Origin: Actinomycetes bacterium
GTDB lineage: Bacteria > Actinomycetota > Thermoleophilia > BMS3ABIN01
Direction: 5' to 3'
Assembly (NCBI GenBank): GCA_021785935.1
Contig: JAJYOG010000010.1
Span: 1 to 58,910, forward strand
DNA length: 58,910 nt
Shown: one piece after another, positions 1 to 7,827 of the stretch
How the letters are laid out: every line of letters begins with the position of its first letter
How positions within the stretch are numbered: the stretch's first letter is position 1
Notes under the pieces: model-generated
The model's input: only the letters and a program-made list of their open reading frames with translations
Database searches by the model: none
Told to the model about the DNA's origin: nothing
Made by a program: the position numbers and the translations under genes

Positions 1-21
1 TCTGCGAAGTCGGAATTTGAG

Positions 22-63
22 GCGACCGGCGCTGCCGGCGGGAACGCCGGCAGCGCCGGTCGC
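22..63 (-). terminator. Strong GC-rich hairpin after the ThiF operon
   Basis: A perfect 19-bp inverted repeat (22-40 and 45-63) flanks a GGAA loop, starting 20 bases beyond the stop codon of the last minus-strand gene. There is no T run on the exit side, so it is either a terminator of an unusual type or an mRNA 3'-end stabiliser. Confidence 0.6.
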
Positions 64-83
64 GCTTCGGCTCCCCCCGCGCA

Positions 84-983
84 TCACAGCTCGGTGTTGT
101 CCCAGCCGGCGCCGTCCGGGGGCAGCTCGACATTTACCATCTGCGGCCGGGCCAGGTCCACCTTGACCAGCGCGGGAGCCTTGACGGGCTCGAGCCCCGG
201 CCGGTCGAGGATCACCTTCATCATCTCGAAGCTGGCCAGCACGCCAACGATGTTGGCCATGGGGGAGATGACTGTCCAGGGCGCTTCGCCGGCGATGAAA
301 TCGTCGCACCACTGCCGCATGGTCTCACGGCTGGTATCGTCGGCCAGCTCGACGGCGCGACGGGCGCGCGCCTCCTTGATGGCATGCAGTTCCCGCTTGA
401 TCTCATCCGTGAGTTCCTTTCCCAGGGAGGGCTGCCTGAGAGCCTCCTCCATCGGGGAGGAATCCGGTGTGAAGGTCATGACCCCGCCGCGGAAGGGCGG
501 GGTGACCGCGATCCACACCGACGGGATGCCCAGCCGGCGAGCGGCCCGGTGGATGATCACCCGGGCCACCAGGTTGTCGGTGCCGTCCATGATGACATCC
601 ACATCACCCAGCAGCTCCAGCGCGGTCTCCTCGGTCAGGTATTCGGTGGTGACCCGGGTCCTGATCGCGGGGTTGATCTCCCTGACGACCTCCGCCGCCA
701 CCTGCGCCTTGGAACGCCCCACCTGGCTGGTGGAGCAGAGCATCTGGCGCGTGAGGTTGCTGGCCTCGAAGGCGTCGCCATCGATCAGGTGGAAGTGCTG
801 GATCCCCATACGGGCGCACTGGATGGCGGCGATGCCGCCCACCCCGCCGAGACCCACGATGGCCACGCGACCGCGGTTGAGCCTGGCGCCCTCATCTATG
901 GTGAGGATGCCGATGTTGGTGGCGGCGCAGAACCCTATGTGGCCGGGACCACTGGGCTCTCTGGTTTCAACTGAAGCAGTCAT
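84..983 (-). CDS. ThiF/HesA/MoeB-family E1-like adenylyltransferase (copy 1)
   Basis: A 299-residue protein of the ubiquitin-E1-like family, whose members bind ATP and adenylate the C-terminus of a sulfur-carrier or peptide substrate. Visible features are the Rossmann ATP motif GLGGVGG near residue 44, the family signature around DGDAFEASNLTRQ and the MDGTDN strand near residue 131. No zinc-binding CxxC pairs and no obvious catalytic Cys are present, unlike canonical MoeB/ThiF, so sulfur transfer is uncertain. It is a paralogue of the next gene; both end in a GWD-x3-L tail. An AAAGGAG site lies upstream of the ATG. It is the last gene of a four-gene operon with a homocitrate-synthase-like enzyme and a cupin, which recalls HesA in nitrogen-fixation clusters. 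The substrate is unknown. Confidence 0.85.
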   Translation of the reverse strand: MTASVETREPSGPGHIGFCAATNIGILTIDEGARLNRGRVAIVGLGGVGGIAAIQCARMGIQHFHLIDGDAFEASNLTRQMLCSTSQVGRSKAQVAAEVVREINPAIRTRVTTEYLTEETALELLGDVDVIMDGTDNLVARVIIHRAARRLGIPSVWIAVTPPFRGGVMTFTPDSSPMEEALRQPSLGKELTDEIKRELHAIKEARARRAVELADDTSRETMRQWCDDFIAGEAPWTVISPMANIVGVLASFEMMKVILDRPGLEPVKAPALVKVDLARPQMVNVELPPDGAGWDNTEL

Positions 984-1018
984 TGATAACGGCTCCTTTC
1001 ATGGTGGTTTCTTGCTGG

Positions 1019-1888
1019 TCAGAGGGTGGCGTAATCCCAGCCGCCGGGCGGCGCGTCCAGGACCGCCACCGGATGCGGCTGCGACAGGTCGATGACGATC
1101 CCCTTCGGGGCGGCCGCGAGCGGATCCCTGCCGGTCAGCAGCTGCACTACCTCGTGGAAGCTGAACAGGGACAGCAGGTGAGCCCGCACCGGCGTGATGA
1201 TCCAGCTGGCTTTGCCCTCGCAGTAGGCATGCGCCCACTCGGGCGGGGCCCCCAGCTCTACGGAATACCAGGCGCGTTTCTTTTTGATGTTCGCTATGCG
1301 CTGGCGCAGCGCGCTGTCGGTCAGCCGCCGGCCCGGCTCCGGCAGGTTGAGGGCGTCCTCGTAGCGCACACCATCGGGCAGGAAGGTGCTGACGAAGCCC
1401 CGGGTGGGCGGGCTGCCGGACATGCCGACGCTGGGGATGCCCAGCTCCCGCGCGGTGCGGTGGATGATGACACGGGTCGGCATATCATCAACGGCCTCCA
1501 GGATCACGTCGTGGCCGGCAAGCAGCTCCCGGGCGTTGTCCTCATCCACCTGCGCCTGGTGGCTTCTCACCTGCATCCCCGGATTGATGGACTCGAGCAT
1601 CTCCCGCATGGTCTCGGCCTTCGGCTGGTCGATGGTGCCGGTGGTGGCCAGCATCTGCCGGTTGATGTTGGAGACCTCGAAGGAATCGAAGTCGATGCCG
1701 GTGACGCTGCCGATCCCCATGCGGGCGCAGAGAATGGCCTCATAACCGCCCACGCCGCCAAGGCCGCAGACCGCCACCCGGGAGTGTTTCAGTTTTTCCT
1801 GCTCCTCATAGGAGTAGACCCCGATGTTCCGGTCCACCATCTCCCAGTAGAAAAGATCCTCAGACAGGGCGGTGGCGGTCACGGTCAC
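1019..1888 (-). CDS. ThiF/HesA/MoeB-family E1-like adenylyltransferase (copy 2)
   Basis: A 289-residue E1-like protein paralogous to its downstream neighbour. It shows GLGGVGG at about residue 43, the signature DFDSFEVSNINRQ, and a divergent EAVDD in place of the usual D-G-x-D-N. It lacks zinc cysteines. The C-terminus ends GWDYATL, echoing GWDNTEL in copy 1, so both copies probably share a conserved tail function. The GTG start overlaps the cupin stop (GTGA) and is preceded by GGGAGG, indicating translational coupling. Two E1-like paralogues in tandem suggest a heterodimer or two sequential activation steps; this is inference. Confidence 0.85.
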   Translation of the reverse strand: MTVTATALSEDLFYWEMVDRNIGVYSYEEQEKLKHSRVAVCGLGGVGGYEAILCARMGIGSVTGIDFDSFEVSNINRQMLATTGTIDQPKAETMREMLESINPGMQVRSHQAQVDEDNARELLAGHDVILEAVDDMPTRVIIHRTARELGIPSVGMSGSPPTRGFVSTFLPDGVRYEDALNLPEPGRRLTDSALRQRIANIKKKRAWYSVELGAPPEWAHAYCEGKASWIITPVRAHLLSLFSFHEVVQLLTGRDPLAAAPKGIVIDLSQPHPVAVLDAPPGGWDYATL

Positions 1889-2361
1889 TCGCCTCCCTTC
1901 AGGGCGGCGGGGCCGGCCACGGGCGCCATCAGGCTATCGGCGTAGTCGCCGCTCAGGATGATGTGGCAGAAATGGCCCGCGCCCCGGGTAAGCCGGCTGG
2001 AGTGGACGATCCCTGCCGGGATGTATACGGTCGCCGGCGAGCTTACCTCGTGACGCTCGCCGTCCAGCGTCACCTCGGCCCGCAGTCCCGTGAGACCTTC
2101 GCCGTCACCCAGGAACAGGTAGATGCTGGCCACATTATGTGCATGGCTGTCGATGTAACCAGGCTGATCCGGGCTCACATCCGCAGCTGTCCGGACGATC
2201 ACGTACGCTTCGGTATCCGGGAAGAGTTTCTTTTCCAGGAAGACCCGGCGCACCCCGGGCGCGGTGTCGTAGTGATACGGGATCTCAGAGGTAGGCCTGT
2301 CTTCGGGGGTGATGAACAACCGGCCGAGACGGCCGGTTGGCAACTGGTCAGTCTGTGTCAT
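1885..2361 (-). CDS. Cupin-domain protein
   Basis: A 158-residue single-domain cupin. The metal-binding pattern appears as DSHAHNVASIYLFLGDGEG (residues about 71-89), followed by the second-half motif around YIPAGIVHS and a further His in GHFCHIIL. Cupins of this size bind a divalent metal and act as isomerases, dioxygenases or small-molecule binding proteins. It sits between the homocitrate-synthase-like gene and two ThiF-like genes, overlapping the next gene by four bases, so it probably acts on the same small molecule. The reaction cannot be assigned. Confidence 0.8.
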   Translation of the reverse strand: MTQTDQLPTGRLGRLFITPEDRPTSEIPYHYDTAPGVRRVFLEKKLFPDTEAYVIVRTAADVSPDQPGYIDSHAHNVASIYLFLGDGEGLTGLRAEVTLDGERHEVSSPATVYIPAGIVHSSRLTRGAGHFCHIILSGDYADSLMAPVAGPAALKGGE

Positions 2362-2385
2362 TTCGAACCTTTCTCTTGTCGGGTT

Positions 2386-3540
2386 TCAGGGCTGCAGGCA
2401 GCCGGTCTCCAGGCACGGGGTCGCGGACACCGGGCCGGCCTCCCGGACAAGCGCCAGCAGCTCGGGATCGGTATAGCTGCACTTGCCGGCGTCGGCCTTG
2501 ATCGCAGCGACTACTTTCTTCAGGCACTTCTCATCGGGGTCCAGGCCCAGCTGCCGCAGCCGGGCCCTTACCGCGCTGCGGCCGGTGAACTTGTCGATCA
2601 CGATGGAGCGTTCCCGCTTGAGTAGTTCGGGCGGGAACGCCTCGTAGGTGGACGGATCCTTGAGGACAGCGGCCGTATGGACGCCGGCTTTGTGGGCGAA
2701 GGCGTGCGCCCCGACCGCTGGGCTGTTCGCCGGGACCTGGATACCGCTGAACTCCTCCACCAGCCGGCTCAGCTCTATGAGGCCGTCGATAGCGACGGTA
2801 TCGACGTTGTAGTGGACCTTCAGCGCCACCGCCAGGCCGGCGAGGCTGACGATCCCCGATCGCTCGCCCAGGCCGTTGACCGTCACATGGGCGCAGCCGG
2901 CGCCGCCTTCCAGGGCCGCCAGGGTGTTGGCCAGGGCCAGGCCCAGATCGTTGTGGTTATGCGTGTCCAGCCCGGCATCCAGCCGGGACGACAGTTTCCG
3001 GAAGAGGCTGCGGGCATCATCAGGTGTAAGCACACCCACCGTATCGGGGATGCTGATCCGGTCGGCTCCCGCCGCCACCGCCGCCGCACAGATGCGCAGC
3101 AGGAAGTCGCGGCCAGTCCGGGTGGCGTCTTCGGCTGCGAACCTGACCGGCACCCCGGCGGCGCGCACTTGCTCCACCGCCCGGACGGCGGCGGTGATGG
3201 CTTCCTCCTCGCTATAACCGAACTTGCTGCTCAGATGGGCGGGCGATGTGGCCAGAAAGATGGCCAGCCGCCGTGCCCCCGTGGACAAGGCCCGGTCGAT
3301 GTCCTTATCGCAGGCGCGGCAGTGGACTACGATCTCAGCCGCCAGCCCCATCCCGGCCGCTCGCTCGATGAAGGCCTGAGCGTCGGGGGAGACATTGGGA
3401 TCGCCGACCTCGATCGCGTCCACACCCACCTCGTCCAGAAGGCGCGCGATCGTTATCTTCTGCGCGATCGTGAATGAGACACCGGGCGTCTGCTCGCCCT
3501 CTCTGAGGGTAGTGTCGAGTATCGTTATCTGTTTTCGCAT
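2386..3540 (-). CDS. Homocitrate synthase-like enzyme (NifV/AksA/LysS group)
   Basis: A 384-residue DRE-TIM metallolyase of the isopropylmalate/homocitrate synthase family, which condenses acetyl-CoA with a 2-oxoacid. The N-terminus carries DTTLREGEQTPGVSF (DRE-type active site), then IEVGDPN near residue 43, the metal ligands in DTHNHND near residue 191 and the GLGERSG loop. It lacks the long leucine-sensing LeuA regulatory domain, as NifV and AksA do. The tail ends with two cysteines (CLETGC). The start is supported by GGGAGG six bases upstream. It leads the operon with the cupin and two ThiF-like proteins. HesA next to NifV is known from compact nif clusters of Paenibacillus, so homocitrate for FeMo-cofactor is one possibility. 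Another 2-oxoacid condensation cannot be excluded. Confidence 0.85.
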   Translation of the reverse strand: MRKQITILDTTLREGEQTPGVSFTIAQKITIARLLDEVGVDAIEVGDPNVSPDAQAFIERAAGMGLAAEIVVHCRACDKDIDRALSTGARRLAIFLATSPAHLSSKFGYSEEEAITAAVRAVEQVRAAGVPVRFAAEDATRTGRDFLLRICAAAVAAGADRISIPDTVGVLTPDDARSLFRKLSSRLDAGLDTHNHNDLGLALANTLAALEGGAGCAHVTVNGLGERSGIVSLAGLAVALKVHYNVDTVAIDGLIELSRLVEEFSGIQVPANSPAVGAHAFAHKAGVHTAAVLKDPSTYEAFPPELLKRERSIVIDKFTGRSAVRARLRQLGLDPDEKCLKKVVAAIKADAGKCSYTDPELLALVREAGPVSATPCLETGCLQP

Positions 3541-3966
3541 TCATCCTCCCTAAGACCTGGTGTCGTGATAACGGTCTGCAGCAGCTGAATGCTCGGCGGC
3601 GGGCGAATGCGGCAGACGTGCACCATCGGCGAATCCTCCATCAGCGTCGTGGGACTTGTCCATAAATGGATCCGGTATATTCTGCGCCTTGCAGCCCTGG
3701 GGGATGATACGACCAGCGTAGGAAGCCGTCGGCCCGATGCATCCTTTAAAAGAGCAAGAAGCATGCCAAGCACATTTAGTCAGTGGAGCAAATTTCAAAC
3801 TTGCGCGGGAGATGCAGCGGAATGACCTGCTTCTGGGAGAAATTCAGAACATGGCCGCGGTGGGTGATCTACCTGGCAGAATCAGGGAGGAGATTTTTCG
3901 GCTGACTGGCGGCGGTACGATGCGTGAAATGCCACATGGATTGCGTTAAATGACCTTCCAGATCGC
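3541..3966. other. Intergenic region upstream of the NifV-like operon
   Basis: About 425 bases with no convincing gene. Short open frames exist but lack good start sites or recognisable protein content. It should hold the promoter of the minus-strand operon, and its right part may be flank or end of the decayed ISXO2-type element. I could not recognise a riboswitch. Confidence 0.5.
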
Positions 3967-4357
3967 TCAGGAAGCAATCAACTGAGCATATGTGAGCGGC
4001 TCTGTAAAACGAACGCAGCGGTTCAGGACCCGGCGAAACAGATCCGTTCGCTGACCTTGGCGGTTGAACCGGTAGCAATACCCATCAAGATAGGACTGCA
4101 GATGTTTGGCGCTAACACCGTGAAAGGCATCGAGGATCCAGCGCTTGAAGTTGGAGACGATGTTATGCACCCAGGGAAGCAGTTCCATAGGATTTTCCAC
4201 TCCTGCGGCAACCAAAGGCTGATGATCAAAACCCAGGCCCCCCAGTGGCCGGTAGTAATGAAGACCATCACTGGCCAGGACGCTTCCGGGCGTGATGTAA
4301 CTTGTGGCTGCTTCTCCCAGGCAAAAGCCGCTTGCGTCAAGGGGTCGGACAGATCGC
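3967..4357 (-). pseudogene. C-terminal fragment of ISXO2-like (IS1595 family) transposase
   Basis: About 130 residues match the end of an ISXO2-like DDE transposase: the PGSVLASDG strand holding the second catalytic Asp, then VHNIVSNFKRW, the conserved block around YLDGYCYRFNR, and the usual ending RCVRFTEPLTYAQL. The N-terminal half, including the zinc ribbon and first catalytic residue, is missing. The frame runs directly into an oppositely oriented IS21 IstB fragment near 4357, so one element truncated the other. Not functional. Confidence 0.8.
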
Positions 4358-4738
4358 ATGATCATCTCGGGCGCCACCGGCACCGGCAAGACCTGTCTGT
4401 CTTGCGCCTTTGGCAACGGTGCCTGCCGCCAAGGATACAAAACCCATTACAACCAGGTCCCCGAGCTGCTGGAGGAGATCAGGTTATCGAGAGCAGACGG
4501 CACCTACATCCGGCTTTTAACCAAGTTTGGCCGCGCCCGGCTGCTGATATTGGATGACTTTGGCCTCGGTTCCCACGGAAACCGAGGCCAAAGAACTTTT
4601 GGGGTGATCGAAGAATGCCAGAGTAAATGCTCTATCGTCATTGCCAGCCAGCTGCCTCTAGACAGCGGGCGCCAGGCGATCAGCAACCTCACGGTGGCCA
4701 ACGCCATCTTGGACCGTCTGGTTCACTCTGCCTATTAA
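4358..4738 (+). pseudogene. Fragment of IS21-type helper ATPase IstB
   Basis: About 126 residues of the AAA+ transposition helper IstB. GATGTGKT is the Walker A motif, LLILDDFGLG is Walker B, and DRLVHSAY is close to the usual C-terminus. The N-terminal third is gone. A TAA follows the Tyr, but reading on in the same frame gives FNLKGESMRRKQ, the typical IstB tail, so a sense codon has become a stop. The element's other gene, istA, is absent. Confidence 0.8.
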
Positions 4739-4800
4739 TTTAATCTGAAAGGAGAATCAATGAGGAGAAAACAAAGCCAAAACCGGAGGCCAAATCGGCC

Positions 4801-4892
4801 ACTATGTGATTAAATCATAGGTGCCTGGCGTCGCTTCGCTCCGAGGTGGCCGAATTGAGAGGAATGGGCGGCCGAATGGGGCGGAGTGCGCA
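4801..4892 (+). mobile_element. Right end of an IS21-family element
   Basis: Downstream of the IstB tail is a block with two spaced copies of a GGTGGCCGAAT/GGCGGCCGAAT-type motif, ending near GTGCGCA. This is typical of the terminal repeats at the right end of IS21-family elements. The Fic coding frame resumes immediately after it, suggesting insertion into that gene. The boundary is estimated by eye. Confidence 0.55.
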
Positions 4893-5210
4893 ACGTACCG
4901 CCTTCGTGGGAAAAGCTTTCTGATCTAATGTCTGACTTCGAGAGATCTATAGGCGCTATTAAAAACCCTGTTGATTAAAGCGTTTTTCGCCCATTACTAT
5001 TTTGTTGCCATTCATCCCTACATTGATGGAAATGGAAGGACCGCCAGGCTTCTAATGAATTATTTGCTGCTTTCATCCGGTTATTCATGGATTACAATTA
5101 GAGCAGACCAGCGGAGCGAATATTTTGGAGCGCTGAACAAAGGGACGGGAGATGGCGATATCCCTCCGTTTGGCCGGTTTATCGTAGAAATGCTGAAAGA
5201 GGCAAGTTAA
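4892..5210 (+). pseudogene. Broken Fic-family AMP-transferase gene (C-terminal part)
   Basis: Fic proteins transfer AMP or similar groups to target proteins through the motif HPFx(D/E)GNGRxxR. Here HPYIDGNGRTAR is intact and followed by typical downstream helices to residue end KEAS. The upstream part can be followed in another frame (NVPPSWEKLSDLM, then FERSIGAIKNPVD), reaching a TAA at about 4976. The catalytic helix continues in a shifted frame from 4971. A small deletion around 4972-4976 therefore broke the reading frame, and an IS21 end replaces the N-terminal half. Not expected to be functional. Confidence 0.75.
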
Positions 5211-5226
5211 TCATGAAACTACACCT

Positions 5227-5598
5227 ATGACTGACAATAAACACAAGCATCGCATGGAGATTCGGTCCAAAGTGTGGCTTGAGGTCGATGGAAAGCCTGT
5301 CTTTAGCAAAGGGCGCGGCATGCTGTTTCATGCTATCGAAAAGCATGGTTCAATCAACATGGCTGCCAGGGAGATGGGTATCACCTACCGGCGAGCCTGG
5401 GGTTACATAAAAGCCATGGAAGAGCGTTTGGGGGTCAAGCTCGTGGAAACCAGAAAAGGAGGGGCGCATGGTGGAGGAGCCGAACTGACCAGCGAGGCCA
5501 AGGACTTGTTGTCGAAGTTTGAAAGTCTGAAGCGGGGGCTCGATCAACAAGTGGATAAGCGATTTGACAAATTGTTCGTAGCAGGGCCAAAGAAATAG
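5227..5598 (+). CDS. ModE-type winged-helix regulator, DNA-binding domain only
   Basis: A 123-residue protein matching the N-terminal LysR-like winged helix of ModE: helix-turn-helix around GSINMAAREMGITYRRAWGYI (quoted region residues about 43-63) and the wing with RKGGAHGGG. Full ModE also has two molybdate-binding TOBE/Mop domains; these are absent, so this protein either does not sense molybdate itself or uses a partner. It sits 57 bases before modA with a palindromic operator between them, strongly suggesting it controls modABC. It is downstream of the broken Fic gene and unlikely to be functionally related to it. Confidence 0.85.
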   Translation: MTDNKHKHRMEIRSKVWLEVDGKPVFSKGRGMLFHAIEKHGSINMAAREMGITYRRAWGYIKAMEERLGVKLVETRKGGAHGGGAELTSEAKDLLSKFESLKRGLDQQVDKRFDKLFVAGPKK

Positions 5599-5611
5599 GT
5601 ATTTTTTTATG

Positions 5612-5640
5612 ATACGTTATGCAAAAATGACATAACGAAT
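5612..5640. promoter_or_regulatory. Palindromic ModE-like operator upstream of modA
   Basis: Two 10-base arms, ATACGTTATG (5612-5621) and CATAACGAAT (5631-5640), form an inverted repeat with one mismatch and a 9-base spacer. The CGTTAT...ATAACG core resembles the known ModE box. The site lies between the modE-type gene and the modA start. Confidence 0.75.
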
Positions 5641-5654
5641 CTATGGAGGATAAC

Positions 5655-6449
5655 TTGACTGTTAAGTTTATAATTGACATAATGTTGATTGCCCTCGCTG
5701 GTTTCACGGCGAGCGCCTGCGGCAGTTCTAACGGTGGGCAAAATGGATTCGCGGACCAGAAGCTTACGGTTTCGGCGGCAATCAGCCTGAAAGATGCCTT
5801 TACCGAAATAGGAAAGAATTTTGAAAGCCGGCATCCGGGGCTAAAAGTCGACTTCAACTTTGGATCATCCGGAGACTTGAAGCAGCAGATCATTGCCGGA
5901 GCACCAGTAGATGTATTTGCATCCGCATCGGCAAAGGAAATGGACGAGCTGGATGGCACGGGGCTCATCGTCAAGGACACTTTAATCGAGCCGGCGGTCA
6001 ACGATCTGGTATTGGTGGTTCCGGCAGCTTCTAGCATCAACATCGCCGCTATGGCCGACCTTGGCAAAAGCGGAATAAACAGGATAGCCCTAGGCAATCC
6101 TGAGACGGTGCCGGCGGGCAGGTATGCCCGGGACGCTCTTTCTTTCTATGGCTTGTGGGACAACCTCAAGCCGAAACTGGTCTATGGAGAAAGCGTGCGT
6201 CAGGTTTTGGATTATGTCGCGCAGGATGAGGTTGATGCGGGCCTCGTCTATACAACTGACGCCAAATCCAGAGCCGATAAGGTAAGGGTGGTCTTAACGG
6301 CGCCCGCGGGGAGCCACAAGCCCATTATCTACCCCATGGCGGTGATCACCGGCTCAAAACAGGAACAGCTGGCCAGACGGTTTCTTGCACTGGTTGCCTC
6401 GGATGAGAGCCGGCATGTGTTCGAAAAGCTAGGCTTCAAGAGTGGATAG
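5655..6449 (+). CDS. modA: Molybdate ABC transporter, substrate-binding lipoprotein
   Basis: Periplasmic-type molybdate/tungstate-binding protein of about 264 residues. A lipoprotein signal ends at ASAC near residue 21, giving a membrane-anchored binding protein. Family motifs are LTVSAAISLKDAF at the start of the mature domain, FNFGSSGDLKQQI in the oxyanion site, GAPVDVFASAS, and a C-terminal YPMAVI strand. The TTG at 5655 is preferred because GGAGG lies five bases upstream; an in-frame ATG at 5643 would place that ribosome site inside the gene. It overlaps modB, forming modABC. Confidence 0.92.
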   Translation: MTVKFIIDIMLIALAGFTASACGSSNGGQNGFADQKLTVSAAISLKDAFTEIGKNFESRHPGLKVDFNFGSSGDLKQQIIAGAPVDVFASASAKEMDELDGTGLIVKDTLIEPAVNDLVLVVPAASSINIAAMADLGKSGINRIALGNPETVPAGRYARDALSFYGLWDNLKPKLVYGESVRQVLDYVAQDEVDAGLVYTTDAKSRADKVRVVLTAPAGSHKPIIYPMAVITGSKQEQLARRFLALVASDESRHVFEKLGFKSG

Positions 6450-7110
6450 TTCCGCGCTTTTCTCAATCAGGCTTTCCGTGCAGGTGGCTCTTACGGCCAC
6501 CTGCCTGGTGGTCCCGGTGGGAATCTTTTTTTCTTACGTTCTGGCAAGAAAGAATTTCAGAGGAAAAGATTTACTGGACATTATGCTGACCCTGCCCCTG
6601 GTCTTACCGCCGACGGTGACCGGCTACTACCTGGTTGTCCTTTTTGGCCGCAACGGACCTCTGGGCGGCCCGATATATGATCTTACCGGCTGGACGATCA
6701 TGTTCACATGGCAGGCCGCTGTGCTGGCGTCGTTTGTGGTGTCTATGCCGCTGATGGTGAAAACCGGTCGCGCGGCCATCGAAACAGTCGATCCGCAATT
6801 GATCGACGTGTCCTCGACGCTTGGTCATTCGGAGGTCAACACCGTTTTCAAAGTCATTCTCCCCCTGGCCCGAAATGGTCTTATAGCCGGAGCTTCGCTG
6901 TCATTTGCCAGGGCGATGGGTGAGTTCGGCGCGACGTTGATGCTGGCAGGCAATATCCCGGGCAGGACCGACACAGCGCCTTTGTCGATATACAGCTACG
7001 CCAGCAATGGCGACTGGTCCTCGGCAAACGGAATGGTTTTGTTATTTACGATCGTCTCCGGAATCTTTCTGTATATTTCCATCCGGTCGAGCGACCGCAT
7101 TTTTCGATGA
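6442..7110 (+). CDS. modB: Molybdate ABC transporter permease
   Basis: A 222-residue inner-membrane permease with about five or six hydrophobic segments. The cytoplasmic coupling loop typical of binding-protein-dependent permeases is visible as the DVSSTLGHSEV region followed by FKVILPLARNGL (residues about 121-146). LPPTVTGYYLV is characteristic of ModB. The GTG start overlaps the end of modA by eight bases, and the stop overlaps modC, consistent with coupled translation. Confidence 0.92.
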   Translation: MDSSALFSIRLSVQVALTATCLVVPVGIFFSYVLARKNFRGKDLLDIMLTLPLVLPPTVTGYYLVVLFGRNGPLGGPIYDLTGWTIMFTWQAAVLASFVVSMPLMVKTGRAAIETVDPQLIDVSSTLGHSEVNTVFKVILPLARNGLIAGASLSFARAMGEFGATLMLAGNIPGRTDTAPLSIYSYASNGDWSSANGMVLLFTIVSGIFLYISIRSSDRIFR

Positions 7111-7817
7111 GTGTTGAAGTACGAATAATCAAGCAAGTGCCCGGATTCACGCTTGACGTTAATTGGAACATGATTGATGAGGTCTTGGCCCTGTTCGGCT
7201 TTTCCGGATCCGGTAAGACAATGACCCTTCAATCAATCGCCGGACTGATAAAGCCGGATGCCGGATTTATTCGCGTCGGTGACAGGCATTTCTTTGACAG
7301 CGCCTCAAAGATCGATGTCAGGACAAGGGAGCGCCGGATAGGGTACGTCCTCCAGGACTCGGCCCTCTTTCCTCACATGTCCGTTAGAAGCAATATCGCC
7401 TATGGACTTATTCGCGGAGAACGCCCTGAGCGGGCTCAACGAGTTAAGGAAATGATCAGGCTCCTCAAGCTGAACGGTTTTGACAAAGCCTTTCCCCATG
7501 AACTTTCTGGTGGCCAGAAGCAAAGGGTTGCCCTGGCGAGGGCTTTGGTGGGGAAACCGGATATATTGCTGCTGGACGAACCTTTTTCGGCGCTTGATCG
7601 GCCAATTCGAAATAAAATGCATGAGGTAATCCACGGCATCCGGTCAAAGTTCTCTATTCCGATGGTTCTTGTGACACATGACTTCCATGAAGTAGAAAAA
7701 TTGGCGGATAAGGTCGTGGTCTACTCTGATGGCAGAGCCATCCAGACGGGTTCGCCCGCTGAACTGCAAAAGAATCCTTCGGGTGACCTTGTCAAGAAAC
7801 TGCTGGGAATCGGCTAA
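7107..7817 (+). CDS. modC: Molybdate ABC transporter ATPase (no TOBE domain)
   Basis: A 236-residue ATPase. Walker A GFSGSGKT is at 31-38, the Q-loop is in YVLQDSALFPHM, the ABC signature LSGGQKQR is at 133-140 and Walker B ILLLDEP at 153-159. Classical ModC proteins are about 350 residues because of a C-terminal TOBE/Mop molybdate-sensing domain; this one ends right after the ATPase fold. Both the regulator and the ATPase of this locus thus lack molybdate-binding domains. It starts with an ATGA overlap on modB. Confidence 0.92.
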   Translation: MSVEVRIIKQVPGFTLDVNWNMIDEVLALFGFSGSGKTMTLQSIAGLIKPDAGFIRVGDRHFFDSASKIDVRTRERRIGYVLQDSALFPHMSVRSNIAYGLIRGERPERAQRVKEMIRLLKLNGFDKAFPHELSGGQKQRVALARALVGKPDILLLDEPFSALDRPIRNKMHEVIHGIRSKFSIPMVLVTHDFHEVEKLADKVVVYSDGRAIQTGSPAELQKNPSGDLVKKLLGIG

Positions 7818-7827
7818 GTTTCTCTGC

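Noticed and set aside
983-1945. Long open frame on the plus strand opposite the ThiF operon
   Set aside because: It lies antisense to two clear ThiF-family genes, has no recognisable domains and reflects high-GC codon bias.
3550-3949. Small open frames upstream of the NifV-like operon
   Set aside because: They overlap on both strands, lack ribosome sites and show no protein-like conservation pattern.
4736-4738. TAA in IstB as programmed readthrough
   Set aside because: The gene is already truncated at its N-terminus, so a decay mutation is the simpler explanation.
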